Below are positions 10,901-21,496 of a stretch of DNA of 64,000 nt, one piece after another. The DNA lies in contig WNNJ02003642.1 of assembly GCA_012934845.2 (NCBI GenBank), positions 1 to 64,000 on the forward strand, written 5' to 3'. The translations under genes and the position numbers were made by a program. How positions within the stretch are numbered: position 1 is the first letter of the stretch; each line of letters opens with the position of its first letter. Source of the DNA: Pomphorhynchus laevis (lineage: Eukaryota; Acanthocephala; Palaeacanthocephala; Echinorhynchida; Pomphorhynchidae). The notes under the pieces are model-generated. The model ran no database searches, was not told the DNA's origin, and worked only from the letters and a program-made list of their open reading frames with translations.

Positions 10901-13054
10901 GAATAGTTTTGGACATGTTAAAGAAGGGAATTAGGTGACGCAAAGAACAGAATTCAGGACGAGAATTGTCGAGAAAAGGAAGGTTGAGAAATGAAAGAGT
11001 AGGAAAAGTTACAAGGCGGAAAGCATTGAGTAGAAGACGAATTTGAAGACGATAATAAATGATAGGCAAGTCGAGAGAAGCAAGATGATGGGATGTATGA
11101 TCAAAACGACGAGGACGGAGAAGAGTTCGGACGGCTGCGTTCGCGATGCGTTGTACTAGAAGAGTGGATTTAAGTGAGTTGGAAAAGAGACTAGGACAGT
11201 AATCAAGTCTTGAGAAAATTAGAGAAGATATGAGAGTCATACATGAAGGTAAATCAATCAATCTACGAATTTGACGGAGGTTGCGGAGAATCAAGGTAGA
11301 TGGGCGAACTGTATCTCTAACAAAAGGTTTAAGTGAAAGTCGGTTGTTGAAATGGAAGCCTAGGAAAACGAGATTGTCAACGATAGGAAGAATTATAGAA
11401 TTTAATGATCCGGAGGGAGGTTCTACGCCGAATCGTCGAGGAAGGATCTACATTATTTTTGATTTATTAGGGAACAGATAACGAAGATAAGAAAGATGAT
11501 TCAAAATTGAGGCAAGACAGTTGGAAGCAGAAACACTAAGATCATGAATACGATAAGCAGTTGCGTGAGCATAGATGAGAATGCCATCAGCATATTGCAT
11601 AATATGGAAGTAAACTCTATGAGAAATAGTAGGCAAATTAGCGAGAAGAGAGAAAAGTAAAGTGCCTCATACGGAGCCTTGTGGAACAATGGACGGGATG
11701 GAAGAAGGATGCGAAAGAGAAGAATTAGAATAAACGCGCAATGTAAGCTTGATAGATATAAAGAAAACCAAGCCACAGTGTGTAAAGAGAAGCCATAGTC
11801 GTGGCGAAGAGGAAGGAGAAGAATCAAGTGATCGACGATGTCGATTGCAGATGATAGATCAAGAGAAACTACGACACTACAAATTTTTGATAGCGCCAGA
11901 TAAGTAAGTCGTTATAAACTTAAAGACAGCAATTTTAGTAGAGTGATTAGAGGGAAAAGTAGCTTGGAAGGGAGCGAACAAGTTGGAGGAAAATATATAT
12001 GCATTAGCTTGCTTGAGAACAAGATGCTCAAGGAATTTATAGAGGGTTGGGAGAAGTGAGATAGGACGGTACGAAGATGGTAGTGAAGGGTCGAGAGATT
12101 GCTTTTTGAAGTGAGGGCGAACAGTGGCGCATTTCCAGTTTGAAGTAAATGTGCGGTTGCGAATAGACAAGTTGAACAAAGTGGTTAGGAAGGGTTTAAA
12201 GATGAGATTTTTCTAAGCAAGCGGGTTGGACTTGTGTCTGAATGAGATGTTTTATTAGGTAATGGCATAATATCCGAAGACAAATCATGAGTCGAAACAG
12301 GAAGAAGGTGGAATAGCTTTGAGAGGGAAGTATAAAGAAGAGAAGAGAGGGTACATGGAGGCTATGGATAGTAGAGAAAGTAAATTAGATAGCTTAGTTT
12401 GTAAACAAAAAAAAATTCATCAGGATTTATGTTACAAGGGTAGATGATCGTGAAATAATTGAGTTTAAGATTTTCCAATGAGATTTAGAGTTGGAAGAGG
12501 ACTCGAGTTGATCTTGCCAAAAGAGAGTAAGCTTAGTATGCATAAGAATGGGATGGGAACGGTGAAGAGAAATATAGGAACCACAAAGATTTGGAATGAG
12601 TATGTTTGGAGAACGTTTAAGAAAACGATTAAACACACGAAAAGAGTGAAAGCCTCGACGCTTTGAAAGACAACAGTCGGAATCGAACCAGGGAGCATGA
12701 CGCAAGCGCTGAAAACGTCGGGGTTTAATGGGTAGAAGGTGATTAAGAATCGACGTATGTTAGAAACAAACAGAATGCGGAGGTCATTGGGAGAAAGATA
12801 GTTAAGTGGAAGCGAAAAGAGTGAAGAATTGAGTTAGGCATAACAAAAAATAGGGATATCGAGAAGTTTCCAAGCTCGACTTTGAGTAGCTAATTTTGGA
12901 GGTGAAGAAGAAGGATGTGGATACAGACTAGTAAGAGTGACAAGGAAATGATCGGACAAACTAGGATCAGTGATTGACAAGGAGGTAGTCATTGAAGCAG
13001 TTGGGAAGTGGGGCTTGTTGAAAGTAATTTACAGTTAAAATCAGAAAAAATGAT

Positions 13055-13690
13055 AACAGATTTATTTTAACATAACAAATGCGTGCCAGCGCACGCTTAC
13101 ATGACCACAACAAAACAAAAATGTAAATCATGTGTCGAGAAGGTGTGAACGGAGGAGGTGTTTGAATGTGATAAAGGAGGGAGCGCGGCAGACGTCGAGA
13201 GGGAGTTGATTCCAGGCGAGTGAGGAGGTGACGAGGAATGATCGGAGACCGTAGTTGTTGGAGTAATTGGGAACGTGGACTATGTGGGTTTGACGGGAAC
13301 GCAGCGATAGCGAGGTGGGCGAGTGTCGTATAAGAAAGGAAGGTTGATGAACGATGGGGAGCCGACAGCGATGAGACGAAAAGTTACGAGAAGACGGCGG
13401 AGTTTGATGCGGATGTGGATGGTGGCCCAGGAGAGTTGGTCAAAATTTGTGGATGTGTGGTCGAAGCGACGGAGACGAAAGAGCACTCGAACGACGGAGT
13501 TGATTATTTGTTGTCGGAGTAGGATTACGGATTTTGGAGAATTGGCGAAAAGGCTAAGAGGGATAAGGCTTAGTGATAGAATCAGAGTCAAGCTTAGAGT
13601 GACGAAAGAGCACTCGAACGGCGGTGTTGATTATTCGTTGTAGGGATAGGATTACGGATTTTGGAAAATTGGCGAAAAGGCTAAGAGTGA
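13055..13690 (-). mobile_element. LINE A copy A5 nested in A3, with a later tandem duplication
   Basis: A subfamily I 3' fragment (terminus ACAGATTTATTTTAACATAA). Its 5' end is followed by A3 sequence GTGATAGAGTCAGAGTC. A block of about 125 bp (13466-13591 and 13592-13720) is duplicated and includes both A5 and flanking A3 sequence, so the duplication postdates the insertion. Confidence 0.75.
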
Positions 13691-14059
13691 TAAGGCTTAG
13701 AGTGATAGAGTCAGAGTCAGCTATATGATCAAGACGAATGTTTAAGTCACCAAGAACAAAATAAGGAGTATAAGACAGTGAACAGTGAGAAATAAGATCG
13801 GCAGGTCGTTAAAGAACATACGTGAGGGGGCGGCTGAACCGTCTCAAGAACAAAGCGGCTGAAGAATAGAATATATTATAAGTAGAAAAATCAATATTAT
13901 CTTTACTTCTATTAATTTGCTGAAAGGATTATTTAACCTTATATTAAATTAATTTTTTAATAATCATCAATTACATATGTATATCTATTTCGGAAAATTG
14001 TCAAAAATTGTTTAAAGTTCCATCTCCCGTTTTTGTGTTGTACGTTTATATAATGATTT

Positions 14060-14530
14060 ATAAGACCGTTATTATAACATGTGTTGCCAAAAGTCTTTCC
14101 GTGTACGCGTAATTTACGAAATCAAATGTCCGCATATACAATCTCTTTCCCCTGAAACAAGATTAAAAAGTTCGAATTTACTGACAGTGCGTGAAAGGTT
14201 CCTTATTTTCGACTTTCTAGCTAAATATCAACTAGTAAATGAAGATGGAAAATTTCCAGCAAATATAATTGAACTCAATGTCGGGTGGGACGTAGACGGC
14301 ACTCGAAAGTATTAGTAGTGCATGAACACGGAAAATACTCTCGTCATTTCCGACTGTCCCATCGAGTGGTGAATGTTTGAAATCGACTTCCAGCTGATAT
14401 CGTTGTGCAACTAATCAACTAATTTAAATATAATATAAAGAGATGGATTCGCAATTAGCCAAGATGTTGGTTGCTGCGGTACCCATAGTCTTAATAAATC
14501 TATAATGAATGATTTTTATCTTGTACATTA
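14060..14530 (+). mobile_element. LINE E 3' fragment (CR1-like), decayed
   Basis: Reads TRLKSSNLLTVRERFLIFDF and LAKYQLVNEDGKFPANIIEL, matching the RT C-terminal region of LINE E at 29961-30380 (ARLLVLDLFAMWSIVKG, YPSECVKLNVR). A weak echo of the tail RLSRRVRKLWNALP follows across stops. 5'-truncated relic. Confidence 0.6.
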
Positions 14531-14646
14531 ATTTGTATTTTTGTGAATGATTAATACATCCCTATAGCTATGACATGTACTAATAATTATAAATAATGTT
14601 GTGAAAAAAACTATTCAAATATAATCATTTTAATAAAATACAGTAC

Positions 14647-14755
14647 CTTTAAACGAGGTTTAAAAGGAATGCCTGGGTGATAATGATTAGTTATAAAAAA
14701 TGACAATTCTTGAAATTTTGTGGCAATTGTATCTTTCAATGAATTCATTCTCTAT
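14647..14755 (-). CDS. candidate first coding exon of an unidentified host gene
   Basis: Minus strand. A strong acceptor ACATTTCAG is followed by seven bases and ATG (first base 14748), then 34 codons (MNSLKDTIATKFQELSFFIT, NHYHPGIPFKPRLK) and donor GTACTG (plus 14641-14646). A start codon just after an acceptor suggests a 5'-UTR intron or a trans-splice site. Downstream on the same strand lie 10 kb of nested transposons and then the exon-like segments at 4359-3643, which could be the same gene. Family not recognised. Confidence 0.45.
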
Positions 14756-15001
14756 CTGAAATGTTTTCAAAACGGTCCAAATAATAAATATTAACAAAAT
14801 GGTTAAAGCATAAATGGTAGCCAAAATTAAGAAACATCTTTAAAATACAAAATAATTTTCGCAATTTATATTAACTGATAATATTCATTACAGAAGTGGA
14901 ATGTATCAGGAATCGGGGTGCATATAAAAAAGGATTTATTTTAACGTGGCAAATGCGTGCCAGCGCACGCTAACATGACCACAACAAAACAAGACTGTGA
15001 A

Positions 15002-17901
15002 TCAGGTGTCGAGAAGGTGTGAACGGAAGAGGTGTTTGAATGTGATATAGGAGGGGGCGCGACGGACGTCGAGAGGGAGTAGATTCCAGGCGAGTGAGGC
15101 GGCGACGAGGAAGGATCGGAGACCGTAGTTGTTGGAGTAATTAGGAACGTGGAGTAAGAGGGTATGACAGGAACGAAGCGATAGCGAGGTGGGGCGAGTA
15201 TCGTCTAAGAAAGGAAGGTTGATGAACGATGGGGAGCCGACAGCGATGAGACGAAAAGTAACGAGAAGAAGGCGGAGTTTGATGCGGATGTGGATGGTGG
15301 GCCAGGAGAGTTGGGCAAAATATGTGGATGTGTGGTCGAAGCGACGGAGACGAAAGAGCACTCGAACGGCGGTGTTGATTATTCGTTGTAGGGGTAGGAT
15401 GATGGATTTTGGAGAATTGGCGAAAAGGCTAAGGCAGTAATCGATTTTAGGGAAATGAAGCGATGAAAGAAGATACATACAAGAACGGAAGTCGATAAGG
15501 GGGCGGATACGGCTGATGTCACGGAGAATTAAGTTAGACAAGCGGACCTTATCACGGACGAAGGGTTTAAGGGAAAGGTGATCATCGAAATGGAAGCCTA
15601 AGAAAGTGAGATTGTGGACTATAGGGATGATCGATGAGGCAAAAGATACAATGGGAGGAGATATGCTTGGTTTACGGGGAAGGATATACATTATTTTGGA
15701 CTTTTCGGCGTTTAGAACGAGATGGAGATTGGAGAGACGTTTGTAGATAGAAGAAAGACAGTTGGAGGCAGAAATGCCGATATCGTGTATGCGATGTGCG
15801 GGTGCATGAGCATAGATTAGAATGTCATCGACGTATTGCATGACGTTAAACGGAGTAAGGTTTGATAAATGGAGAGAGATCGCCAAGCAAAAGAGAGAAA
15901 AGCAGGGGACCTAGGACTGAACCTTGTGGAACCCCGCAAAAAATAGGGATGGGAGGGGAGGATGATGAATTAGAACAGACGCGAAAGGAACGGTCGGATA
16001 GATATGAGGCGAACCATGCTACGGAGGAGGAAGAAAAGCCGTAATCATAACGAAGGCGAGAAAGGAGGACGGAGTGGTCGACAATGTCGAATGCGGAGGA
16101 GAGGTCGAGGGAGATGAGAACACTACATAGAGCCTTGTCTCGAGAAATGAGTAAGTCGTTGTACACTCTTATGCATGCGATTTCTGTCGAGTGATTAGAG
16201 CGGAATGCGGATTGGAAAGGAGGGTATAGATTGGATGAGGAGAGATAAGCGTTGATTTGTATTAAGATGAGGCGTTCTAAGAGCTTAGAAAGAGTAGGGA
16301 GTAGTGAAATGGGGCGATAGCTAGAAGGAAGGGAGGGGTCGAGCGATTGTTTCTTAAGGAGGGGACGAACGATTGCGGATTTCCAGTGTGAAGGGAAGAT
16401 ACGACTGCGGATGGACTAGTTAAACAAGGTTGTGAGAAATGGGGATATCGATGAGCATATAGATTTTAATATGTGGGTAGGCAGGGGATCGGCAGGTGAG
16501 GTTTTGTTGGGCAAAGACATGAGGACAGATGATACTTCTGTAGGTGAGACAGGGAGAAGATGAAAGAGTTCCGGAAGGATGATAGTAGACTGGGCAGAGT
16601 GGGATAGGATGGAAACCGGGGTGTGAGAGAGCAGCGTGGATACTTTAGTCTGGAGAAATGACGAATAATCATTAGCATTGATGTTGCACGGCGTAGAGGA
16701 ACGAGCCAGGATTGAGTTAAAAGTATGCCAGAGAGTCTTAGAGTTGAATGAAGTGATGATTTTATGCTGCCAGAAGGAGTTGCATTTGGTACGTAGTAGG
16801 TTGAGATGAGACCGGTGAAGAGCAAGATAGGAATCACTGGAAAGACGGAGTGATTGAGCGGAAATCGCGTCTGGGAGAGCGGTGATAGACTCAAAAAGCA
16901 TGGCGGAGTCGACACTTTGAGAGTAGACATTGGATGTCAAACCATGGGGCACGGTGCAAGCGACGGTGTGGGTGAGACTTGAAGGGCAAGAGAATATCAA
17001 GAGTGGATGTGAGTTCAGAGTCGAAAAGAAAGGCGAGATCGTGAGGAGATGAATATGTTATTGTGGGTAATGATAGAGACGATTTGAGTAAGGCAGAGCG
17101 GAGAAGGGAGAGGTCAAGATTTCTCCAAGGGCGACGTAGGATTGTAGGTGTGTGAGGAGGGGTGTGGTTGCGAGTGAGATCAAGGGTGATAAGAAAGTGA
17201 TCGGATAGACCAGGATCAGAGATGGACAGTGAGGTGTAGGCAGCAAAATGATCGGGGACAGCGATGATGTCGAGTGCCCCACCAAGTATATGTGTGGGGG
17301 CAGTGGAGATTAGTTTGTAATTGTAGTTGGATAGAATGTTGATGAAGCGGATGGAATCTGTGGAAGAGGGGCGGTCTAGGCGGATATTGAAGTCGCCTAG
17401 AACGAGTGAAGGGATTGAGGACAAAGAACAATGAGAAAAGAGGTCAGCGAGTTCGGTAAAAAATAAGGCTGTAGGAGCTTATGAACCAGGACGGTATACA
17501 ATGGCGAGATCTAGAGTGATCGGGTTAGAATAACGACAAGTGAGCAATTCAAAAGAGCAAGGACTGAAAGGGGGATTGATTATGCGAAGAGACGCTGGGT
17601 GATGCGCGAATGCGACGATGCCGCCATGATTAGAGGATTTAGAAGGGCATGAGCTGAGGGGGCGGGCGGATTCGACTAGGGAGCAACCGGCAGAGAGCAG
17701 ACGGCGAATGGAAAGGTCGTCGGAATCTGAGTGCCAGGATTCGGTGAGGCAGAAGAGATCGATGGATTGCTTGGTGAATAGGTTGAGGATAAGATCGGAT
17801 TTATTGAGAATAGATCTAGTGTTGAGGAGACCGAGGCGGAAACCGTGTGTTGTGGCGAAAGAGTCTAATGGAGAAGACACATAGGAGAGATGGAGCGCCA
17901 T
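15002..17901 (-). pseudogene. LINE A6 ORF2: endonuclease and reverse transcriptase
   Basis: Starts at ATG 17901, 37 nt inside the end of ORF1 in the -1 frame. N-terminal endonuclease: LLNTRSILNKSD, LTESWHSDSDD (Glu), VYRPGS, LGDFNIRLDRPSS, SDHFLITLDL. Linker: HRAPWFDIQCLLSKC. RT: SYRPISLLPTLSKLLERL, SLDLSSAFDIVDHS, GVPQGSVLGPLLF, catalytic box YVDD (YADD in its relatives), thumb FLGFHFDDHLSLKPFVRDKV, end FKHLFRSHLLDT. Lesions: an in-frame stop after VYRPGS, a frameshift near 16.9-17.0 kb, a TAG at 16416-16418 where relatives have Ser, and a one-base insertion near 15850 just before YVDD. Confidence 0.85.
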
Positions 17902-18889
17902 CGAATTTTTGGACGGGTGTGGACAACTTGAAAATTTCCGTCTATGTTTCGGATGGAGAGTGATGTTTCGCCGTTTTCCTCGCGACGGCGTTTTTCGATG
18001 CGGGCTGAAGAGATTTGAGCGATTTCAGAAGGGGCGCGATCGGGGAAAATTCGAGTGGTTGAAGATGACATTAGTTTGAATCGTTGAGTGAGGACAGAAG
18101 ACGCGTGAGAGTGATGTGTGAAAACAACTTTTAGGAGAGGGGGCTAGGAAGGATTAGATTGAGAATTTTGTTTAGACGGATGAATGCGACAGGAGACATG
18201 TCCTCGAAAAAGGATGGTTTATCCGCAGGAACAATAGACGAGAGGATAGATCTGAAGGCGGAAACATCGTGGTCCAGACGTGCTTGTGGAGATAAGGAGT
18301 TAGAAGGCGTGATATTAGTAACAATGACGCAACGATCGCGAGAAGCAAAGCGCTTCCGTAAAGGAGGACGACTGACGTGAGTAGGTGAGATCACGATATA
18401 AAAGCTGGCAGTTGATGATTTGGACAGATTTGGTTTTACGACGGGAGACATAGAAGATAATGATGATAAAGAGGGTGGCAAGCGATGTGAGGAAAGGTTA
18501 TGAGTGGAAGGATAGTGGAGATTGGTGGAGGTGATTTTGATTGATGGATGCAAGTTATTGAGAAACGAGACGGGAAGGACGGGACGTGGGGTGTCGGGGA
18601 GTGAAGATGACATGGAATGGGAAGTGTATATAGTGGCAGGGTCGGTGGGTGGAGAAAGGACATTAGAAACGACGGGGGTAGTTTGAGTTGACGTGTTGGA
18701 TGTTGATATGTGCTTATTGGAAAGATTGCAGATTAGTTTGTTGGCACAAAAACCACATACGAAGTCTTCTTTAGCCTTATTCTTGTCGCAGGTGATTGTT
18801 GTCCAGACGCTGCAGTCGTGTATCGAGCACTGTACTTGCAGTTGTCCATAGTTGGTGTCGGTCTTCGTTGTTTTCTTACGTCCTCCCAT
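17865..18889 (-). pseudogene. LINE A6 ORF1 protein
   Basis: RNA-binding ORF1p. Residues about 20-50 hold a cysteine cluster CSIHDC, CDK, CGFC resembling a PHD/zinc-binding module. A Ser/Pro/Thr-rich linker follows. From about residue 170 an RRM-like region is seen (RDRCVIVTNI, VAFIRLNKI), then the C-terminal part IFPDRAPSEI, RIEKRRREENGE, LSIRNIDGNFQVVHTRPKIR. This matches the zinc-finger plus RRM-CTD plan known for some CR1/L2 ORF1 proteins. One frameshift near 18131-18150, in a G-rich run, splits the frame. The start ATG at 18889 sits 4 bp from the minisatellite. Confidence 0.75.
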
Positions 18890-18892
18890 AAA

Positions 18893-19245
18893 CGATGGTT
18901 GTCGTCGATTGTTGTCGTCGATTGTTGTCGTCGATTGTTGTCGTCGATTGTTGTCGTCGATGGTTGTCGTCGATGGTTGTCGTCGATGGTTGTCGTCGAT
19001 GGTTGTCGTCGATGGTTGTCGTCGATGGTTGTCGTCGATGGTTGTCGTCGATGGTTGTCGTCGATGGTTGTCGTCGATGGTTGTCGTCGATGGTTGTCGT
19101 CGATGGTTGTCGTCGATGGTTGTCGTCGATGGTTGTCGTCGATGGTTGTCGTCGATGGTTGTCGTCGATGGTTGTCGTCGATGGTTGTCGTCGATGGTTG
19201 TCGTCGATGGTTGTCGTCGATGGTTGTCGTCGATGGTTGTCGTCG
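18893..19245. repeat. 13-bp minisatellite at the A6 5' end
   Basis: About 27 copies of GATGGTTGTCGTC. The first few copies have ATT in place of ATGG. All frames are open, giving spurious peptides such as WLSSMVVVDGCRR. It begins 4 bp upstream of the ORF1 start of LINE A6, so it may serve as that element's 5' UTR or promoter repeat, or be a chance neighbour. Confidence 0.9.
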
Positions 19246-19348
19246 ATGTATATGTATGTTTATTGTATGTTATTTATGTATGTTTATTAGAAACCAAAAA
19301 TTTTTTAAGGTGACATTTTTTAAGTTAACAAAGACAAAGTCCATTTCA

Positions 19349-19744
19349 TTAATTCGAACAGAACGGTTGAGCTATAGCTATAGTGTGTAAGTTGTTGTAT
19401 TCAAGAAATTTTTTTACGTTTATGTTTATTTTAAGCGATTTTGATAGTTTTCTACGCTTTCGTTCTATTATTGCATTGTAAAGATCATGGTCAATATCGG
19501 CAGTACTCTCTTTTTCCAGTTGCGAGTGTACGTCACAAAGTATTTGAACATATTTCATCTCCGTCTGTTTTGTAAGTGTATTCCAGCTGTTCACAAAGTT
19601 GCCGTATGGGATTCTATGTAGGATATCCGAACTTACTTGCATTAATTTCTTGATTCTAAGACCTCGCGGTGTGATATTGTGCTGTATGCAGAACCGTAAA
19701 AGTTGTCGATGCGCTAATGCTCTTGTTTTGTCCTCACTGGTCAC
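19349..19744 (-). pseudogene. Penelope-like element, N-terminal ORF part
   Basis: 131 codons, MTSEDKTRALAHRQLLRFCI, QHNITPRGLRIKKLMQVSSD and later ERKRRKLSKSLKI. Known pattern: Penelope-like proteins begin with a helical region holding a xFxxxCxxxxIxPxGLRIK motif and a later RRRKLxK-type basic patch before the RT. Both are visible. The RT and GIY-YIG domains are absent, so it is cut off 3'. Its upstream DNA (19765-20200) holds tandem repeats and a hammerhead ribozyme on the same strand, as expected for a Penelope pseudo-LTR. Confidence 0.5.
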
Positions 19745-19764
19745 GATCGCTCCAGGTGCGATAC

Positions 19765-20188
19765 AAAAGCACCGCCGCCTGGGATCCTCACAGGACCAAC
19801 AAATAAATTAAAGATTTGATTCAACCAGGACTGTCTATTACACCTATCTGCTTTTCTCTATATATAGAGAATTTCATGCTTCTACACTGCAAGACGGCGT
19901 ACCGTTTCGGCTTTGAGAAGCCTCATCAGTTGCAGCAATACAGTGTATACACATGAAAAACATACTATATATAGATTAAAGCAGAAAGAATTCACTATAT
20001 GCTAATTGCATGACGTAGCTTGCGCTTTCGAAGTCAATGCAATGCAGTGAATTCTTTTCAGTGTAATAGACATCAGCGGAATCACTAAATGACCAATATC
20101 ATATATTACAATAGAAAAAGCACCGCCGCCTGGGATCCTCGCAGGACCAATAAATAAATTAAAGGTTTTATTCAACCAGGACTGTCTA
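19765..20188 (-). repeat. Penelope-like pseudo-LTR region with 74-bp direct repeats
   Basis: A 74-bp sequence (AAAAGCACCGCCGCCTGGGA ... ACCAGGACTGTCTAT) occurs at 19765-19838 and 20116-20188 with a few differences, a period of 351 bp. Between the copies lie the hammerhead (19887-19935) and a hairpin with arms AAAGAATTCACT and AGTGAATTCTTT. The tandem pseudo-LTR arrangement plus a ribozyme is typical of Penelope-like elements. Confidence 0.6.
19887..19935 (-). ncRNA. type I hammerhead ribozyme
   Basis: On the minus strand the order is stem I CUGCAA, core CUGAUGA, stem II GGCUU-CUCA-AAGCC, core GAAA, stem III CGG-UACG-CCG, then UC and stem I partner UUGCAG. All three stems pair perfectly and every invariant core base is present. 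Cleavage is expected between plus positions 19893 and 19892. Outer bases UACA and UGUA could extend stem I beyond an asymmetric internal loop. The tiny 3-bp stem III matches hammerheads known from Penelope-like elements and retrozymes, where self-cleavage processes tandem transcripts. It lies upstream of, and on the same strand as, the Penelope-like ORF at 19349-19744. Confidence 0.85.
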
Positions 20189-20195
20189 TATATAA

Positions 20196-20702
20196 TAGTA
20201 GTGCACGGATGTGCTGAGTAAACAACGGTCCAGGATTTCTTACGAAATACGGCATTTATACTAAATGGTGTTGCTTTATAGACTGGACTTCGATTCACGA
20301 CTTTCAGTCACCATGTCACTTCTAGACGACCAATTCAGCATCGAAATGATGAGTACCCGGCAACACTCATCAGTAGAATGAGGTACACACTGGTCGTTTC
20401 GGTTGCCTGTTTGACATTGTGAATAAAGGCGTTTCCGACACTTTGCTTAATTATCTGAGGCTTACGCTCTTAACCAGATCGAATTGCTGTGCGGACCATC
20501 CTTAAACACTAGGCAGAGGTTGTTGCTGAATTGTCGCTGCACTCGTTGGATCCTAAATGGATGCGGCAGGTATAATAGTAGTGCACGGATGTGCTGAGTA
20601 AACAACGGTCCAGGATTTCTTACGAAATACAGCATTTATACTAAATGGTGTTGCTTTATAGACTGAACTTCGATTCACGACTTTAAGTCACCATGTCACT
20701 TA
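20196..20702 (-). repeat. 129-bp direct repeats flanking a 249-bp spacer
   Basis: TATAATAGTAGTGCACGGAT ... CACCATGTCACTT occurs at about 20189-20320 and 20573-20702, about 97 percent identical, period about 378 bp. The second copy ends at the truncated 3' edge of LINE B. The spacer holds the second hammerhead-like set of strands. Probably more pseudo-LTR sequence of the same Penelope-like element. Confidence 0.65.
20320..20407 (-). ncRNA. hammerhead-like strands in non-canonical order
   Basis: Minus strand, 5' to 3': GGCAACC-GAAA-CGACC (20407-20392), then UUCUA-CUGAUGA-GUGUUGCC (20378-20359), then GGUCG-UC-UAGAA (20331-20320). GGCAAC pairs with GUUGCC, CGACC with GGUCG, UUCUA with UAGAA, each directly next to the matching hammerhead core motif. 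All three stems can form, but the strand order is GAAA, CUGAUGA, UC, which is not a cyclic permutation of the known types. It could act across tandem units, in trans, or be a rearranged relic. Confidence 0.35.
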
Positions 20703-21496
20703 TATATATTAAATAAAATTGGTCCTAAAATCGATCCTTGTGGTACACCACTACATATAGAAGTCCAATCTGACAAAGTCCCACTTACTCTGACTGCTGC
20801 AGTTCTATCTAATAAATACGCACGAATCCAATTAACAATTACAGAATCAAAGTGAAGTCCTATAAGTTTGCCAATAAGTATATTATGATTGATTGTATCG
20901 AAAGCACGCGAGAAGTCCACGAATACCACGTCGGTGTCGACACCTGCATCAAAAGCACTGGACCAATCATCTCTAGCAATTAGAAGATTTGAACATGTTG
21001 ATCTACTCGAACGGAATCCATGTTGGGCAGGATGTAAAAGGTTATTTATCGAAATATGGCGGTTGATGTGTAACAAAATCAAACGCTCTAGTACCTTACA
21101 GCAAATACATGTCAAACTAACTGGTCTAAAATTGTTGGCGCATGACCTATTACCTTTTTTATAAACAGGGCAAACTATCGATTTTAGCCAGTCGAGGGGA
21201 ATCTTTGATTTGCATAAGGAAAATATGAATATTCAATGTAGTGGACCGCAAATGCGGAAAGCTAATTCTCTAAGTAGGATGGATGGCAATCCGTCAGGGC
21301 CAGCAGAATGACACCGTTTTAATCGTCGAAGTTGCTCATATACATGAGCGACAGAAATATGTGACGTCAAGTGAGATGATTTATTATGATGATGAAAGGT
21401 GCCGTGTACAGTAACTGATTCATCTATTCTAGGAAAGAATGTCTCTACAAATGTATTAGCGACCATATAATCGTCGACAACTACTTTATTTTTCAC
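20696..21496 (-). pseudogene. LINE B reverse transcriptase, N-terminal half
   Basis: Two frames. 21496-21233 gives VVVDDYMVANTFVETFFPRI and SAGPDGLPSILLREL. 21115-20696 gives KVLERLILLHINRHI, QHGFRSSRSTCSNLL, FVDFSRAFDTINHNIL and SGVPQGSILGPILF. These are RT boxes 0-4 of the CR1 type. The catalytic YADD box has been lost to truncation. Confidence 0.8.

Larger units (their letters stand above)
10203..13835 (-). mobile_element. LINE A copy A3, host of two nested LINE insertions
   Basis: A subfamily II copy (3' end with CAAGTCCACTAACTAAAA, ORF2 end FVFQTTNPI-like). It is read in pieces: 10203-10440, 10901-13054 and about 13690-13835. The gaps are occupied by A4 and A5, whose own complete 3' termini mark the insertion points. 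A3 covers RT C-terminus, RT core (PTISHRVYFHIMQYADGILI), RT fingers (SSYRPISLLPTLYKFLEHLV), linker (RHAPWFDSDCCLSKRRGFHS) and part of the endonuclease, where it is 5'-truncated. Heavily decayed, so it is older than A4 and A5. Confidence 0.8.
14924..18892 (-). mobile_element. LINE A copy A6, full length, subfamily I
   Basis: About 4 kb with ORF1 (18889-17865), ORF2 (17901-15002), and a 3' terminus GGATTTATTTTAACGTGGCA carrying the hairpin GCGTGCCAGCGCACGC. Its 5' edge directly meets a 13-bp minisatellite (18893-19245). The RT boxes (LDLSSAFDIVDHS, GVPQGSVLGPLLF) and APE-type endonuclease place it in the CR1/L2 group. It carries about five lesions, so it is probably dead but among the better preserved copies. 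Confidence 0.9.

Noticed and set aside
10312-11294. Two long minus-strand frames resembling one intact gene
   Set aside because: They are chance read-through fusions across the A4/A3 insertion junction.
18818-19390. Long open frames coding WLSSMVVVDGCRR repeats
   Set aside because: They arise because a 13-bp unit without stops is read in every frame; no start context, no codon bias, no homology pattern.
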